From the NCBI RefSeq assembly GCF_040049195.1, contig NZ_JBDZDL010000002.1: DNA of 64,000 bases; one strand, 5' to 3'. Origin of the DNA: NCEH01 sp040049195 (GTDB lineage Bacteria; Pseudomonadota; Alphaproteobacteria; Rhizobiales; Xanthobacteraceae). The position numbers and the translations under genes are program-made. The notes under the pieces were generated by a model. The model had not been told where the DNA came from, did no database searches, and worked only from the letters and a program-made list of their open reading frames with translations. Below are positions 36,839 to 45,398 of the stretch, one piece after another. How positions within the stretch are numbered: position 1 is the first letter of the stretch; each line of letters opens with the position of its first letter.

Positions 36839-37744
36839 TCAGGCAGCAGAGGGCGCCAGAGCCACGCCGAGTTGGCCGGCCAGATCCTGCACGAACTGCC
36901 AGGCGGTACGGCCCGAGCGTGAGCCGCGCGTGGTGGCCCATTCCAGCGCCAGCGGCCGCCACTTGTCTTCCTCCATGGGAATCTTGTGATGCGCCACATA
37001 GGCGGCGACCATCTCCAGATATTCGTCCTGGCTGCATTTGTGGAAGCCGAGCCACAGGCCGAAGCGATCGGAGAGTGAAACCTTCTCCTCCACCGCCTCG
37101 CCGGGATTGATCGCCGTGGAGCGCTCGTTCTCCATCATGTCGCGCGGCAGCAGGTGGCGCCGGTTGGACGTGGCGTAGAAGATTACATTGTCCGGCCGCC
37201 CCTCGATGCCGCCTTCGAGCACCGCCTTCAGCGACTTGTAGGTGGTGTCGTCGCCATCGAAGGAAAGATCGTCGCAGAAGACGATGAAGCGATGATGCGA
37301 GCCGCGCACCAGCGACATCAGCACCGGCAGGGTTTCGATATCCTCGCGATGGATTTCCACCAGCTTCAGCCGCCGCCCGCCGGCCTCCGTGCCGAGAACG
37401 GTGCGGTTGATATGGGCGTGCGATGCCTTCACCAGCGAGCTCTTGCCCATGCCGCGCGCGCCCCAGAGCAGGGCGTTGTTGGCGGGCAGGCCGCGCGCGA
37501 AGCGCTCGGTATTGTCCACGAGCTGGTCGCGCACCCGGTCGATGCCCTGAAGCAGCTCCATGTCCACGCGATTGACGCGCTTCACCGGTTCGAAACGGTT
37601 CGGCTGGGTGTGCCAGACGAAAGCGTCCGCGGCCTCGAAATCGGGCTTCAGCAAAGAGGGCGGCGCGAGACGTTCCAGGGCGTCGGCGATGCGCAGCAGC
37701 AGGGCGTGGGTGGCGTCGGCAGTAGGTTCGCTGGGTGGCGTCAT
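36839..37744 (-). CDS. DUF815-family AAA ATPase
   Basis: 301 aa P-loop ATPase of unknown cellular role. Walker A is GARGMGKSSL (about residue 94), Walker B is RFIVFCDDLSFD, and a sensor-like VIFYATSNRRHLLPR follows. ATG 37744 is preceded by AAGGAGA at 7 bases; longer forms are unsupported. The family is widespread and conserved, but its partner and substrate are not known to me. It is convergent with the SPOR gene and shares the terminator. Confidence 0.88.
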   Translation of the reverse strand: MTPPSEPTADATHALLLRIADALERLAPPSLLKPDFEAADAFVWHTQPNRFEPVKRVNRVDMELLQGIDRVRDQLVDNTERFARGLPANNALLWGARGMGKSSLVKASHAHINRTVLGTEAGGRRLKLVEIHREDIETLPVLMSLVRGSHHRFIVFCDDLSFDGDDTTYKSLKAVLEGGIEGRPDNVIFYATSNRRHLLPRDMMENERSTAINPGEAVEEKVSLSDRFGLWLGFHKCSQDEYLEMVAAYVAHHKIPMEEDKWRPLALEWATTRGSRSGRTAWQFVQDLAGQLGVALAPSAA

Positions 37745-37973
37745 TTTTGGTCTCCTTCGGGCGGGGATAGCCGCGCCAGCGCTTCGCAGCAAGTTGGCCG
37801 TGCGGGCGCCGACGGGCCGAGACATGCGGTTCATGCATGGGGAAGCCGCCCATATTGCGCTGCGGGAAGATTCCTTTAACCTACCTCTGGCCTATTGGGG
37901 TGGGCTGGGTTTGGAAGTTGAGGCGAGAGTGGGCGTCCTTGGGCGCCGGCTCTGCCGCATCGACGGAGATGAC

Positions 37974-38669
37974 ATGCCGCAAACCCGTTTGCCCCGCGCC
38001 ATCGCACCCGTATGCGTTCCCTTGATCCTCGTGGCCGTGGGCAGTGCCCCTGCGGCAGCACAGGAAGTGGCCACCCGCGTATCGCGCACGGCCAATGCCG
38101 ACGGTTCCGCCTCTGTAACCGCCGCCGGTGCGCTCAGTGGATGGAGCGCCGCCCAGTTCGGTGTCGATCTATCAGTCGCTCCGGCTCCGATCACGACGGT
38201 CCAGCCGCGTTCCGATCTGCCGTGGCACGCGTCGGATACCTCGGGCGCCGTCGCCTGGGCGAAGGTCGAGATGCCGGGCGTATCGAACCTCTTCTTCTGG
38301 GAAAAGGGCGCCGTTGACGTGCGCGTCGATCCGCTTCAGGACAAGAGCCAGCTGGGCACGAGCTTCTCGCGCGAATGGGATCTGGGCGGACACATCAGCG
38401 CTCAGGTCAGCGACAGCTATGCCGTCACGGTCGCCCCCGCCTCCAGCGGCGAAGGGTGGAGCAGCGATAAGTCCGTCAGCCTCAACGTGCATGAGACGGG
38501 AACGCGCTTCAGCCTCGGCACGTCCGTCGCCAGCGACCGGCGCTCCTGGCTGCCTTCGGTGAGCGCCCAGCAAAACCTGGTGGGCCCCCTGGTACTCACA
38601 ACCACGGTGGCCGACACGGGAAGCGAGATCAATCGGAGCATCACGGCGGGTTTCCGCAGCACTTGGTGA
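37974..38669 (+). CDS. Secreted beta-rich protein, function unknown
   Basis: 231 aa. A signal peptide ends near residue 29 (GSAPAAAQEV). The mature part has alternating polar/hydrophobic strands and ends in an aromatic residue (ITAGFRSTW), which is compatible with an outer-membrane or periplasmic beta structure. ATG 37974 has GGAG 5-8 bases upstream; the frame is open far upstream only as shadow of the DUF815 gene. I do not recognise a family. Confidence 0.75.
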   Translation: MPQTRLPRAIAPVCVPLILVAVGSAPAAAQEVATRVSRTANADGSASVTAAGALSGWSAAQFGVDLSVAPAPITTVQPRSDLPWHASDTSGAVAWAKVEMPGVSNLFFWEKGAVDVRVDPLQDKSQLGTSFSREWDLGGHISAQVSDSYAVTVAPASSGEGWSSDKSVSLNVHETGTRFSLGTSVASDRRSWLPSVSAQQNLVGPLVLTTTVADTGSEINRSITAGFRSTW

Positions 38670-38677
38670 CAATCGCC

Positions 38678-38703
38678 CGGCGGGCTCGCGGGTTGGCCCG
38701 CCG
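38678..38703. terminator. Hairpin between convergent genes
   Basis: CGGCGGGC (38678-38685) pairs perfectly with GCCCGCCG (38696-38703) around a 10-base loop. It fills the short gap between the secreted protein (stop 38669) and the TauE/SafE gene (stop 38704). No T-run. Confidence 0.5.
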
Positions 38704-39540
38704 TCACCCCAGGATGATGGCGACGAGGAATCGCAGCGCCATGATCAGCAGGAACAGGCCGAAGCCCATTTCCAGCGTTCGGCGCGACAGCCGATGCGCG
38801 ATGCGCGCCCCGAGTGGCGCCGTCACCGCGCTCACCGGCGCCATGCAGGCGAAGCCCAGAAGCGACACATAGCCGAGCGAAAGGGGCGGCAACTCCGGCA
38901 GATGGGGCCAGCCGGCGATCGCGTAGCCGATGATGCCCGGAATGGGAATGAGCATGCCGATGCCGGCCGAGGTGGCGACGGCGGCATGGATCGGCACGCC
39001 GTAGAGCCCGAGAATGATGCTGGAAATGCCGCCGCCGCTGATGCCGATGAGCGAGGCGGCAAGGCCGATGAAGAAGCCGTACCCCCACATCGCGGTGCGG
39101 CCCGGCAGTTGCGTGCCGAGATGCCAGTCGGCGCGGCCGAGCAGGGCCTTGATGCCCATCAGGCTGGCGATCACGACGAAGGCGGCCTGCAGGATCCAAC
39201 CGTCGAGGAAAGCCGCGATGGCACTCCCGACAATAATGCCGAGAATCGCCGGCAGGCTCCAGATCTTAAGCACGCCCTGCATGACCGCGCCGCGGGCCTT
39301 GTGGGCCCGATAGGACAGGAGAGAAGTGGGCACGATGATCGCGAGCGAGGTGCCGACGCACAATTGCATCCGCACGTCCTCCGGCACGCCGATGATGCGA
39401 AACACCTCGTAAAGCACCGGAACGATCACCGCGCCCCCGCCGACTCCGAGCAGCCCGGCGAGCAGGCCGGTGACGACCCCACCGGCCAGCAGTGCCAGCG
39501 TCAGATAGGCAAGTTCGCTCCAGGGGACGGAGGAGAGCAT
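38704..39540 (-). CDS. TauE/SafE-family membrane permease
   Basis: 278 aa with about eight membrane segments in two similar halves: GLLAGLLGVGGGAVIVPVL near residue 27 and GFFIGLAASLIGISGGGISS near residue 155. The family exports or imports sulfur anions (sulfite, sulfoacetate) and other small organic anions, but specificity cannot be read from sequence. ATG 39540 was chosen over the adjoining GTG 39543. It is not in the sulfur island and lies next to dusA. Confidence 0.85.
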   Translation of the reverse strand: MLSSVPWSELAYLTLALLAGGVVTGLLAGLLGVGGGAVIVPVLYEVFRIIGVPEDVRMQLCVGTSLAIIVPTSLLSYRAHKARGAVMQGVLKIWSLPAILGIIVGSAIAAFLDGWILQAAFVVIASLMGIKALLGRADWHLGTQLPGRTAMWGYGFFIGLAASLIGISGGGISSIILGLYGVPIHAAVATSAGIGMLIPIPGIIGYAIAGWPHLPELPPLSLGYVSLLGFACMAPVSAVTAPLGARIAHRLSRRTLEMGFGLFLLIMALRFLVAIILG

Positions 39541-39631
39541 CACGGCGGTCTCGAAGGGGAGGGCGCGCGACCTTCAGGGCCGGCAGGGCGGGGCGGCAAC
39601 CTGCGCCCGAACTGCCGATCCTGTCCAGCGT

Positions 39632-40627
39632 TCAGGCGGCGGCGCGCCGGGGCGGCCGTCTCACGTCGTTCAATGCCGCGCGCAGCACCTCCAGCCCGGC
39701 GCCGGGCGCGATCCCCTCCGTGGAAAGGCGGCGGCGGAACGTGCGGGCTCCGGGCTTGCCGGTAAACAGGCCGAGCATGTGGCGGGTGATGTCGTGCAGC
39801 CGCCCGCCCGAGTCCAGATGGGCGGCGATATAAGGCTCGAAGGCCTCCACCGCCGCGAAGGCGTCGGCGTGCGGTGCGCTCTCGCCATAAAACAGCGGAT
39901 CGACCGCAAGCAGCAGTTCCGGATTTTGATAGGCCGCACGCCCGAGCATCACCCCGTCGAGCCCCGCGCTTTCGGCCTGCGCTTGCTCAAGCGTGGCAAG
40001 GCCGCCGTTGAGGGCAATGGGAACCTGCGGCAGGCGGGCCTTTAGGCGGCGCACGCGGTCGTAGTCGAGCGGGGGGATGTCGCGATTTTCGCGCGGCGAG
40101 AGCCCTTGCAGCCACGCCTTGCGGGCATGCACGATGAGCGCGTCCGCTCCTGCCGCGATCACGGCGTCGGCCAGTGCATCCAGGGCGACTTCCGGGTCCT
40201 GGTCGTCCACGCCGATGCGACACTTGACGGTGACCGGGACGGCGACCTCCGCCTTGATCGCGGACACGCAGCGCGCGACCACCTCCGGCTCGCGCATCAG
40301 GCAAGCACCGAAATTGCCGCCCTGCACGCGGTCCGAGGGACAGCCCACGTTGAGATTGATTTCGTCATAGCCGAAATCGGCGCAGATCCGCGCGGCCCGC
40401 GCAAGCTGCTCGGGATCGCTCCCGCCGAGCTGAACCGCCACCGGGTGCTCCGCCGTCGAATAACCTAGCAGCCGCTCGCGATCACCGTTCAGCACGGCTG
40501 GGGCGGTTACCATTTCGGTATAGAGCAGCGTGCGTGCTGAAAGCGTGCGATGGAACGCCCGGCAGTGACGGTCCGTCCAGTCCATCATAGGCGCCACGGC
40601 AAATCTAAATGAATGATTTTTCAACAT
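39632..40627 (-). CDS. dusA: tRNA-dihydrouridine synthase DusA
   Basis: 331 aa FMN/NADPH enzyme reducing uridines in the tRNA D-loop. APMMDWTDRHCR, NLNVGCPSDRVQGGNFGACLM (with the catalytic Cys in GACLM) and IVHARKAWLQGLSP are diagnostic of DusA rather than DusB or DusC. The start is ATG 40627. It is divergent from the cysE region. Confidence 0.95.
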   Translation of the reverse strand: MLKNHSFRFAVAPMMDWTDRHCRAFHRTLSARTLLYTEMVTAPAVLNGDRERLLGYSTAEHPVAVQLGGSDPEQLARAARICADFGYDEINLNVGCPSDRVQGGNFGACLMREPEVVARCVSAIKAEVAVPVTVKCRIGVDDQDPEVALDALADAVIAAGADALIVHARKAWLQGLSPRENRDIPPLDYDRVRRLKARLPQVPIALNGGLATLEQAQAESAGLDGVMLGRAAYQNPELLLAVDPLFYGESAPHADAFAAVEAFEPYIAAHLDSGGRLHDITRHMLGLFTGKPGARTFRRRLSTEGIAPGAGLEVLRAALNDVRRPPRRAAA

Positions 40628-41046
40628 AATTTCGTAACTTCAGGAAGTGGGGTCTCGTCGTGGCCACTCGGTCTCTCGCAACGATACGCCCCTTTTCCAA
40701 TTTTTCGACGCGTGAGTGCACACGGTGCGCACACGGATTGGCTACCCTCACTAAACTAAAATCCGGCGTTTGGAGAGCCCAGATCCGCCGGAAGGGGCAG
40801 TAGGCCATCAAAACGTCCCTGCGCCGCAAGGTTGCCGAAAAACGGGCACTCGGGGCGCGCTTCCGCCTTCACCCCGCGCGGCTCGCCGGCCTCGGTCTAG
40901 CAGCTGCGACGATGCCCGTTCCGGCAGCTCGAGGGACCGATAGCCTAAGCCCTGCAGGCACAGGCGAGCACCCGTAATCGATCGTAGCGGTGCGGAAAAA
41001 GCCCAAGTGTCACATGCAATTCGCTTGACTCCGCATTATTATGATA
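40628..41046. other. Intergenic region upstream of the sulfur island
   Basis: About 420 bases between dusA and the cysE control element. A CTTGAC box at 41024-41029 could be a -35 element. No riboswitch or RNA gene was recognised. A frame at 40804-40980 lacks a start codon. The region probably marks the left edge of the sulfur island. Confidence 0.4.
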
Positions 41047-41063
41047 ATTCGATAGATTTAGTT
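41047..41063 (-). promoter_or_regulatory. Sulfur-island 17-bp element, copy 1 (cysE operon)
   Basis: Read on the minus strand: AACTAAATCTATCGAAT. It agrees with copy 3 at 14 of 17 positions and with copy 2 at 12 of 17. The centre is about 36 bases before the cysE GTG, in a strongly AT-rich pocket. Flanks extend the similarity (ATCGAATTATCA here, ATCGAATTTATCA in copy 2). It is a candidate operator for a sulfur regulator. Confidence 0.55.
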
Positions 41064-41090
41064 GATTTATCGGTGTCCGAGGGGGCTGCC

Positions 41091-41921
41091 GTGAGTTTCA
41101 CTAAGTCGAAGCCAGACAGTGTCTTCCCGGCAGACGAGGACGCCGTATGGCCCACGTTACGCCGCGAAGCGGAGGCGGCCATCCTGGAGGAGCCGCTGTT
41201 GGCGGGCATCCTCCAGGCCACGATTCTCGACCAGGAGGATATCGCCGCGGCCTTTTGCTTTCGTCTGGCCCAGCGGCTCGGTGGTGGCGACCTCAGCCGC
41301 ATGGCGGTGCGTGATCTCAGCCTCTCCGCGTTCGAGAGCGAACCTACGCTGCGTGCGGCCCTGATCCGGGACCTGCGCGCCATCCGCGACCGCGATCCGA
41401 CCTGCCGCCGCTTCCTTGATCCCTTCCTTTACTACAAGGGGCTCACCGCCCTTGAAGCGTACCGGGTGGCGCATTGGCTCTGGGATCAGGGGCGTGTCAC
41501 CCTCGCGCTTAACTTCCAGAGCCGCGTCTCCGAGGTATTCCAGGCGGACATCCATCCCGCCGCGCGGATCGGCTCCGGCGTGTTCATCGACCACGCGACC
41601 GCCGTCGTCATCGGCGAGACCGCCACCGTCGCGGACGATGTCTCCATCCTCCAGTCCGTGACCCTAGGCGGAAACGGGAAGGAGCGGGGCGACCGCCATC
41701 CCAAGATCGGGCGCGGCGTGCTGCTCAGCGTGGGCGCCAAGGTGCTCGGCAACATCATCGTGGGGGAGGGCGCGCGCGTCGCCGCGGCCGCCGTGGTGCT
41801 GCATGACGTGCCGCCGTTCTCAACGGTTGCCGGCGTGCCGGCGAAGGTCATCGCGCGGTCGCAGGATCAGCACCAGCAGCCCGCTTTCAGCATGGACCAG
41901 ATCTTCGGCGACGGCATCTGA
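41091..41921 (+). CDS. cysE: Serine O-acetyltransferase
   Basis: Makes O-acetylserine from serine and acetyl-CoA, the first step of cysteine synthesis. 276 aa: N-terminal helical domain, then a left-handed beta-helix of hexapeptide repeats (IHPAARIGSGVFIDHATAVVIGE, TLGGNGKERGDRHPKIG). The C terminus ends GDGI, the tail that in CysE inserts into O-acetylserine sulfhydrylase. GTG 41091 follows GAGGGGG by about 5 bases; an upstream GTG at 41007 is less likely. It is the first gene of the encapsulin operon, a known association for Family 2 encapsulins with desulfurase cargo. Confidence 0.92.
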   Translation: MSFTKSKPDSVFPADEDAVWPTLRREAEAAILEEPLLAGILQATILDQEDIAAAFCFRLAQRLGGGDLSRMAVRDLSLSAFESEPTLRAALIRDLRAIRDRDPTCRRFLDPFLYYKGLTALEAYRVAHWLWDQGRVTLALNFQSRVSEVFQADIHPAARIGSGVFIDHATAVVIGETATVADDVSILQSVTLGGNGKERGDRHPKIGRGVLLSVGAKVLGNIIVGEGARVAAAAVVLHDVPPFSTVAGVPAKVIARSQDQHQQPAFSMDQIFGDGI

Positions 41922-41962
41922 GCCCCTCTCTTCCAGCCATTCAACCGAGGAGTACCGGGTTT

Positions 41963-43342
41963 ATGAGTGAGTTGAGACTGAGCGTCAGCGCCGCCGCGGC
42001 GCGCAACCTCGCGACGGCGAGCGTCACCGTTATCCAGAACTCGGAGAACACCCCGCGCTGGCTGCACCGGCTGCTGCCGTGGGTGGACGTGGCGGGCGGC
42101 GTCTATCGCGTCAACCGCCGTTCCGTGGTGGTGGCACAGCCCGGCCTCATCGAGGTCGGCGGCGAGACGCCCGCGGTGGTGCCCGCGAGCCTGCGCCACA
42201 TCCCGGCCCTCAGCGGCCTCGACGATGCGGCGCTCGCCGCCATCGCGAGCAAGTTCACCGTCAGCCGGCACGCGCCCGGCGAGATCATCGCGGAGGATGG
42301 GGCATCCGCCGGCAAGCTGCGCGTGGTCGCCGCCGGCACGGTGGAACTGCTGGTCAGCGGGCCGTTCGGTGGGTCGCTGCGCCAGCGCCTCGCCACCTCG
42401 GGTGACTATTTCGGCGCGGAGGCGCTCACCGGCACGAGCGCCCATACCCCGGCGGTGAAGGCGCTCTCCGGCGCCACGCTCCTCACCCTCGACGTGTCGG
42501 TGATCGCTGATCAGCGCGACGCCATCGCCGCCTCGACGGAAAAGGATGCCGAGGTCCGCAAGCGCACCAATGCGTTCGGCGAGCCCACCATCAAGCTCTT
42601 GTCCGGCCATGCGGGCGAGCCGCTGCTGCCCACCACCTTCGTGGACTACGCGGAGCATCCGCGCGAATACCACCTCTCGACCATCCAGACGGTGCTGCAT
42701 ACCCACACCCGCGTCACCGACCTCTACAGCAACGAGATCGATCAGCTTCGCGAGCAGATCCGCGTCACCGTCCAGGCGGTGAAGGAGCGTGAGGAGTGGG
42801 AGCTGCTCAATAATGCCGAGTTCGGCCTGCTGCACGAGGTGGCGCCGCAGTTTCGCATCACCACCCGAGGCGGCGCGCCGACCCCTGATGATCTCGACGA
42901 CCTGATCTCCCTGGTGTGGAAGCGCCCGGCCTTCTTCGTGGCCCATCCGCGCACCATCGCCGCCTTCGGCCGCGAGGCGACGCGGCGCGGCGTGCCGCCC
43001 GTGGTGGTCCATCTTTATGGCTCGCCCTTCCTCACCTGGCGCGGCATCCCGCTGGTGCCGAGCGACAAGGTGCCTGTCACCGTGGATCCTGCCACCGGCG
43101 TCGCCTCCTCATCCATCCTGCTGCTGCGGGTGGGCGAGAATGAGCAGGGCGTTGTCGGCCTCCAGAAGGTGGGCGTCACGGGCGAGGTGGAGCCGGGCCT
43201 GTCGGTGCGCTACTCGGGCACGGACGAGCACTCCATCGCCTCGCACCTCGTCACCCGCTATTTCTCGGCGGCGGTGCTGATCGAGGACGCCATCGCCCGT
43301 CTCGATAACGTGCTGATCGGGCGCTATCATGACTACGCCTGA
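41963..43342 (+). CDS. Family 2B encapsulin nanocompartment shell protein
   Basis: 459 aa HK97-fold shell protein expected to self-assemble into an icosahedral compartment. Residues 1-77 and ~190-459 match Family 2 shells (SENTPRWLHRLLPWVDV at the N-terminal arm; HTHTRVTDLYSNEIDQLREQ, RTIAAFGREATRRGVPP and GVVGLQKVGVTGEVEPGLS later). Between them (about 78-190) sits a cyclic-nucleotide-binding-like domain, the mark of Family 2B. Its ligand cassette is degenerate: GDYFGAEAL at 147-155 has a shifted Glu, and His161 stands where Arg is usual. ATG 41963 has GAGGAG upstream. Its last 14 bases overlap the cargo gene. Confidence 0.9.
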   Translation: MSELRLSVSAAAARNLATASVTVIQNSENTPRWLHRLLPWVDVAGGVYRVNRRSVVVAQPGLIEVGGETPAVVPASLRHIPALSGLDDAALAAIASKFTVSRHAPGEIIAEDGASAGKLRVVAAGTVELLVSGPFGGSLRQRLATSGDYFGAEALTGTSAHTPAVKALSGATLLTLDVSVIADQRDAIAASTEKDAEVRKRTNAFGEPTIKLLSGHAGEPLLPTTFVDYAEHPREYHLSTIQTVLHTHTRVTDLYSNEIDQLREQIRVTVQAVKEREEWELLNNAEFGLLHEVAPQFRITTRGGAPTPDDLDDLISLVWKRPAFFVAHPRTIAAFGREATRRGVPPVVVHLYGSPFLTWRGIPLVPSDKVPVTVDPATGVASSSILLLRVGENEQGVVGLQKVGVTGEVEPGLSVRYSGTDEHSIASHLVTRYFSAAVLIEDAIARLDNVLIGRYHDYA

Positions 43343-45398
43343 CACCCGCGCCGCTCTGGGTGCCTATGATGGCGCCCTCACCGACTACCTGCCCGGCGAT
43401 CCGTTCCAGACCAAGCTCATCAGCCGTCTGGCCAATGAGATCTATGCCGAATTCGACCGGGGCAGTGATGCCCCGGTGCCGAACGCCGCCTTGCCGTGGC
43501 TCGACAGCGCCACCTTGTCGGAAACGGCGATCCCGACCTCGGTGCTGGGGCCCGCCGGCCTTGCGCCGGGGCTGCCCGAGCCCCCCGTTGCGCATCCTTA
43601 TTATGCCCACAGTGCCGGTTTTCCAGCGCCGGCGAGCGCCGATCCACGTGGAGTGGCGCACGTGGCTCCGCCGGTCCACCCGGTGATCGAGCCGCTTGCC
43701 GAGCACGCGCCGGCCGATTCCATACCGGCGTTGGGTGACCTGCTGCGGGCGGCGGGTGCGGACAGCCCGTCCTTCGGGCGCCCCGGTCAGGTGCCTTCCG
43801 GCGGTGACCGCCGATGGTCGCGCATCCCGGTGGTGGATTCGCCCGCGGGGGCGGACCCCTACGCCTCGGTGGACTTCTACTTCCTCAGCCCCGGCACGTC
43901 GCGCAACCCCACCGGCGGGTCGGTGCCCCACCGCTCCGCTTTCACACCTGCGGGCAAATCCAATACGGGCGGCCTTGCCGGCTTCGACGTGGAGAAGGTG
44001 CGACGCGACTTTCCGGCCCTGCATCAGAACGTGAATGGCAAGCCGCTGGTGTGGCTGGACAATGCCGCCACTACCCACAAGCCCCAGAGCGTGATCGACG
44101 CGACCAGCGAATATTACGCGCGGCACAATTCTAACATCCACCGCGCCGCCCACACGCTGGCGGAGCGTTCGACCGATCTGTTCGAAGGCGCGCGCGAAAA
44201 ACTCAGACGTTTCATCGGCGCGGCGGAGGCGCGGGAGATCGTGTTCGTGCGCGGCACCACGGAGGCGATCAATCTGGTCGCCAACAGCTTCGGGCAGAAG
44301 CATATCGGGCCGGGCGACGAGATCATTGTCTCCACCATCGAGCACCACGCCAATATCGTGCCGTGGCAGCTGCTTGCCGAACGCACCGGTGCAGTGCTGC
44401 GGGTGGCGCCGGTAAACGATCGGGGAGAGCTGATCCTGGAGCACTTCGCGGCGCTGCTGGGCGGGCGCACCAAGCTCGTCTCCATCACGCACGTCGCCAA
44501 TGCCCTTGGCACCATCAATCCCATCGCCGAAATCATCGCGCTCTCGCACGCTCATGGCGTGCCGGTGCTGGTGGATGCGGCGCAGTCCTCTCCCCACATC
44601 CCGCTCAACGTGCAGGCGCTGGGCGCGGACTTCCTCGTGCTCTCGGGCCACAAGGTGTTCGGCCCCACGGGCATCGGCATCCTTTACGGCAAGGCGGCGC
44701 TGCTGGAGTCCCTGCCGCCGTGGCAGGGCGGCGGGCACATGATCAAGGACGTGACCTTCGCGAAGACCATCTTCAACGGCATCCCGGAGAAGTTTGAGGC
44801 GGGTACGCCGGACATTGCCGGCGCGGTCGGTCTCGGCGCGGCGGTGGACTATCTGGAGGGCGTCGGGCTGCCGGCCATCGAGGCCTATGAGCACGACCTC
44901 CTCGCCTATGCCACGGATGCCATCTCCACGGTGAAGGAGTTGCGCATCATCGGCACAGCCCACCACAAGGCGAGCGTCCTGTCTTTCGTGATCAAGGACC
45001 GGGAGACCGAGGAGATCGCCAAATTCCTGAACAAGCAGGGCATCGCCACCCGTTCCGGCCACCATTGCGCCCAGCCGGCGCTACGGCGGTTCGGGGTGGA
45101 GACCTCGGTGCGTGCCTCGCTCGCCTTCTACAATACCCGCGAGGACGTGGACGCGCTGGTGCGGGCGCTGCACGCCCCTCCCGAGGCGCTGAGGCGACCA
45201 TGGCGGCCATCATCTCCACCGCCACCTTGCGCGAGCGGCTCGCGGCCGAGGGCCGGCTCGCCGTCATCGATGTGCGCACTCCGGCGGAATACGCCGAGGT
45301 TCACATTCCGGAGGCCCGCAACGTGCCGCTCGACCGCCTCGACCCGGCCGCGTTGGAGGCCGAGGGCATCATCTACAAGGAGCGGCCGGTCTATGTGA
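43329..45398 (+). CDS. Encapsulin cargo cysteine desulfurase (SufS-type) with long N-terminal loading segment
   Basis: PLP enzyme converting cysteine to alanine and an enzyme-bound persulfide. Residues 1-218 are Pro/Ala/Gly-rich and mostly disordered, with possible helices at 27-43 (TKLISRLANEIYAEF) and 125-143. In Family 2 systems such a segment drives loading into the shell. The catalytic domain starts at FDVEKVRRDFP (219). The PLP Lys is K442 (SGHK) and the persulfide Cys is C580 (GHHCAQP). The frame runs 199 bases into the rhodanese gene and its last ~66 residues look like out-of-frame sequence. One fewer C in the 45174-45182 run would end it at TGA 45190-45192. A frameshift is therefore possible. 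Confidence 0.9.
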   Translation: MTTPDTRAALGAYDGALTDYLPGDPFQTKLISRLANEIYAEFDRGSDAPVPNAALPWLDSATLSETAIPTSVLGPAGLAPGLPEPPVAHPYYAHSAGFPAPASADPRGVAHVAPPVHPVIEPLAEHAPADSIPALGDLLRAAGADSPSFGRPGQVPSGGDRRWSRIPVVDSPAGADPYASVDFYFLSPGTSRNPTGGSVPHRSAFTPAGKSNTGGLAGFDVEKVRRDFPALHQNVNGKPLVWLDNAATTHKPQSVIDATSEYYARHNSNIHRAAHTLAERSTDLFEGAREKLRRFIGAAEAREIVFVRGTTEAINLVANSFGQKHIGPGDEIIVSTIEHHANIVPWQLLAERTGAVLRVAPVNDRGELILEHFAALLGGRTKLVSITHVANALGTINPIAEIIALSHAHGVPVLVDAAQSSPHIPLNVQALGADFLVLSGHKVFGPTGIGILYGKAALLESLPPWQGGGHMIKDVTFAKTIFNGIPEKFEAGTPDIAGAVGLGAAVDYLEGVGLPAIEAYEHDLLAYATDAISTVKELRIIGTAHHKASVLSFVIKDRETEEIAKFLNKQGIATRSGHHCAQPALRRFGVETSVRASLAFYNTREDVDALVRALHAPPEALRRPWRPSSPPPPCASGSRPRAGSPSSMCALRRNTPRFTFRRPATCRSTASTRPRWRPRASSTRSGRSM

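Noticed and set aside
40605..40829. 74-codon minus-strand frame overlapping the dusA start
   Set aside because: No ribosome site, no recognisable family, and it overlaps the real dusA start region.
40804..40980. Open frame resembling a basic signal-peptide-like N terminus, preceded by GGAAGGGG
   Set aside because: No ATG, GTG or TTG start is placed after the ribosome site (ATC only) and an in-frame stop lies just before; no recognisable protein.
40628..41090. SAM-II or other sulfur riboswitch before cysE
   Set aside because: I could not find the pseudoknot elements or any conserved fold; the AT-rich element explains the region better.
41963..43342. Calling the shell protein a CRP-type transcription regulator
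   Set aside because: The cNMP-like part covers only residues 78-190, there is no helix-turn-helix, and the rest matches encapsulin shells next to a leader-bearing desulfurase.
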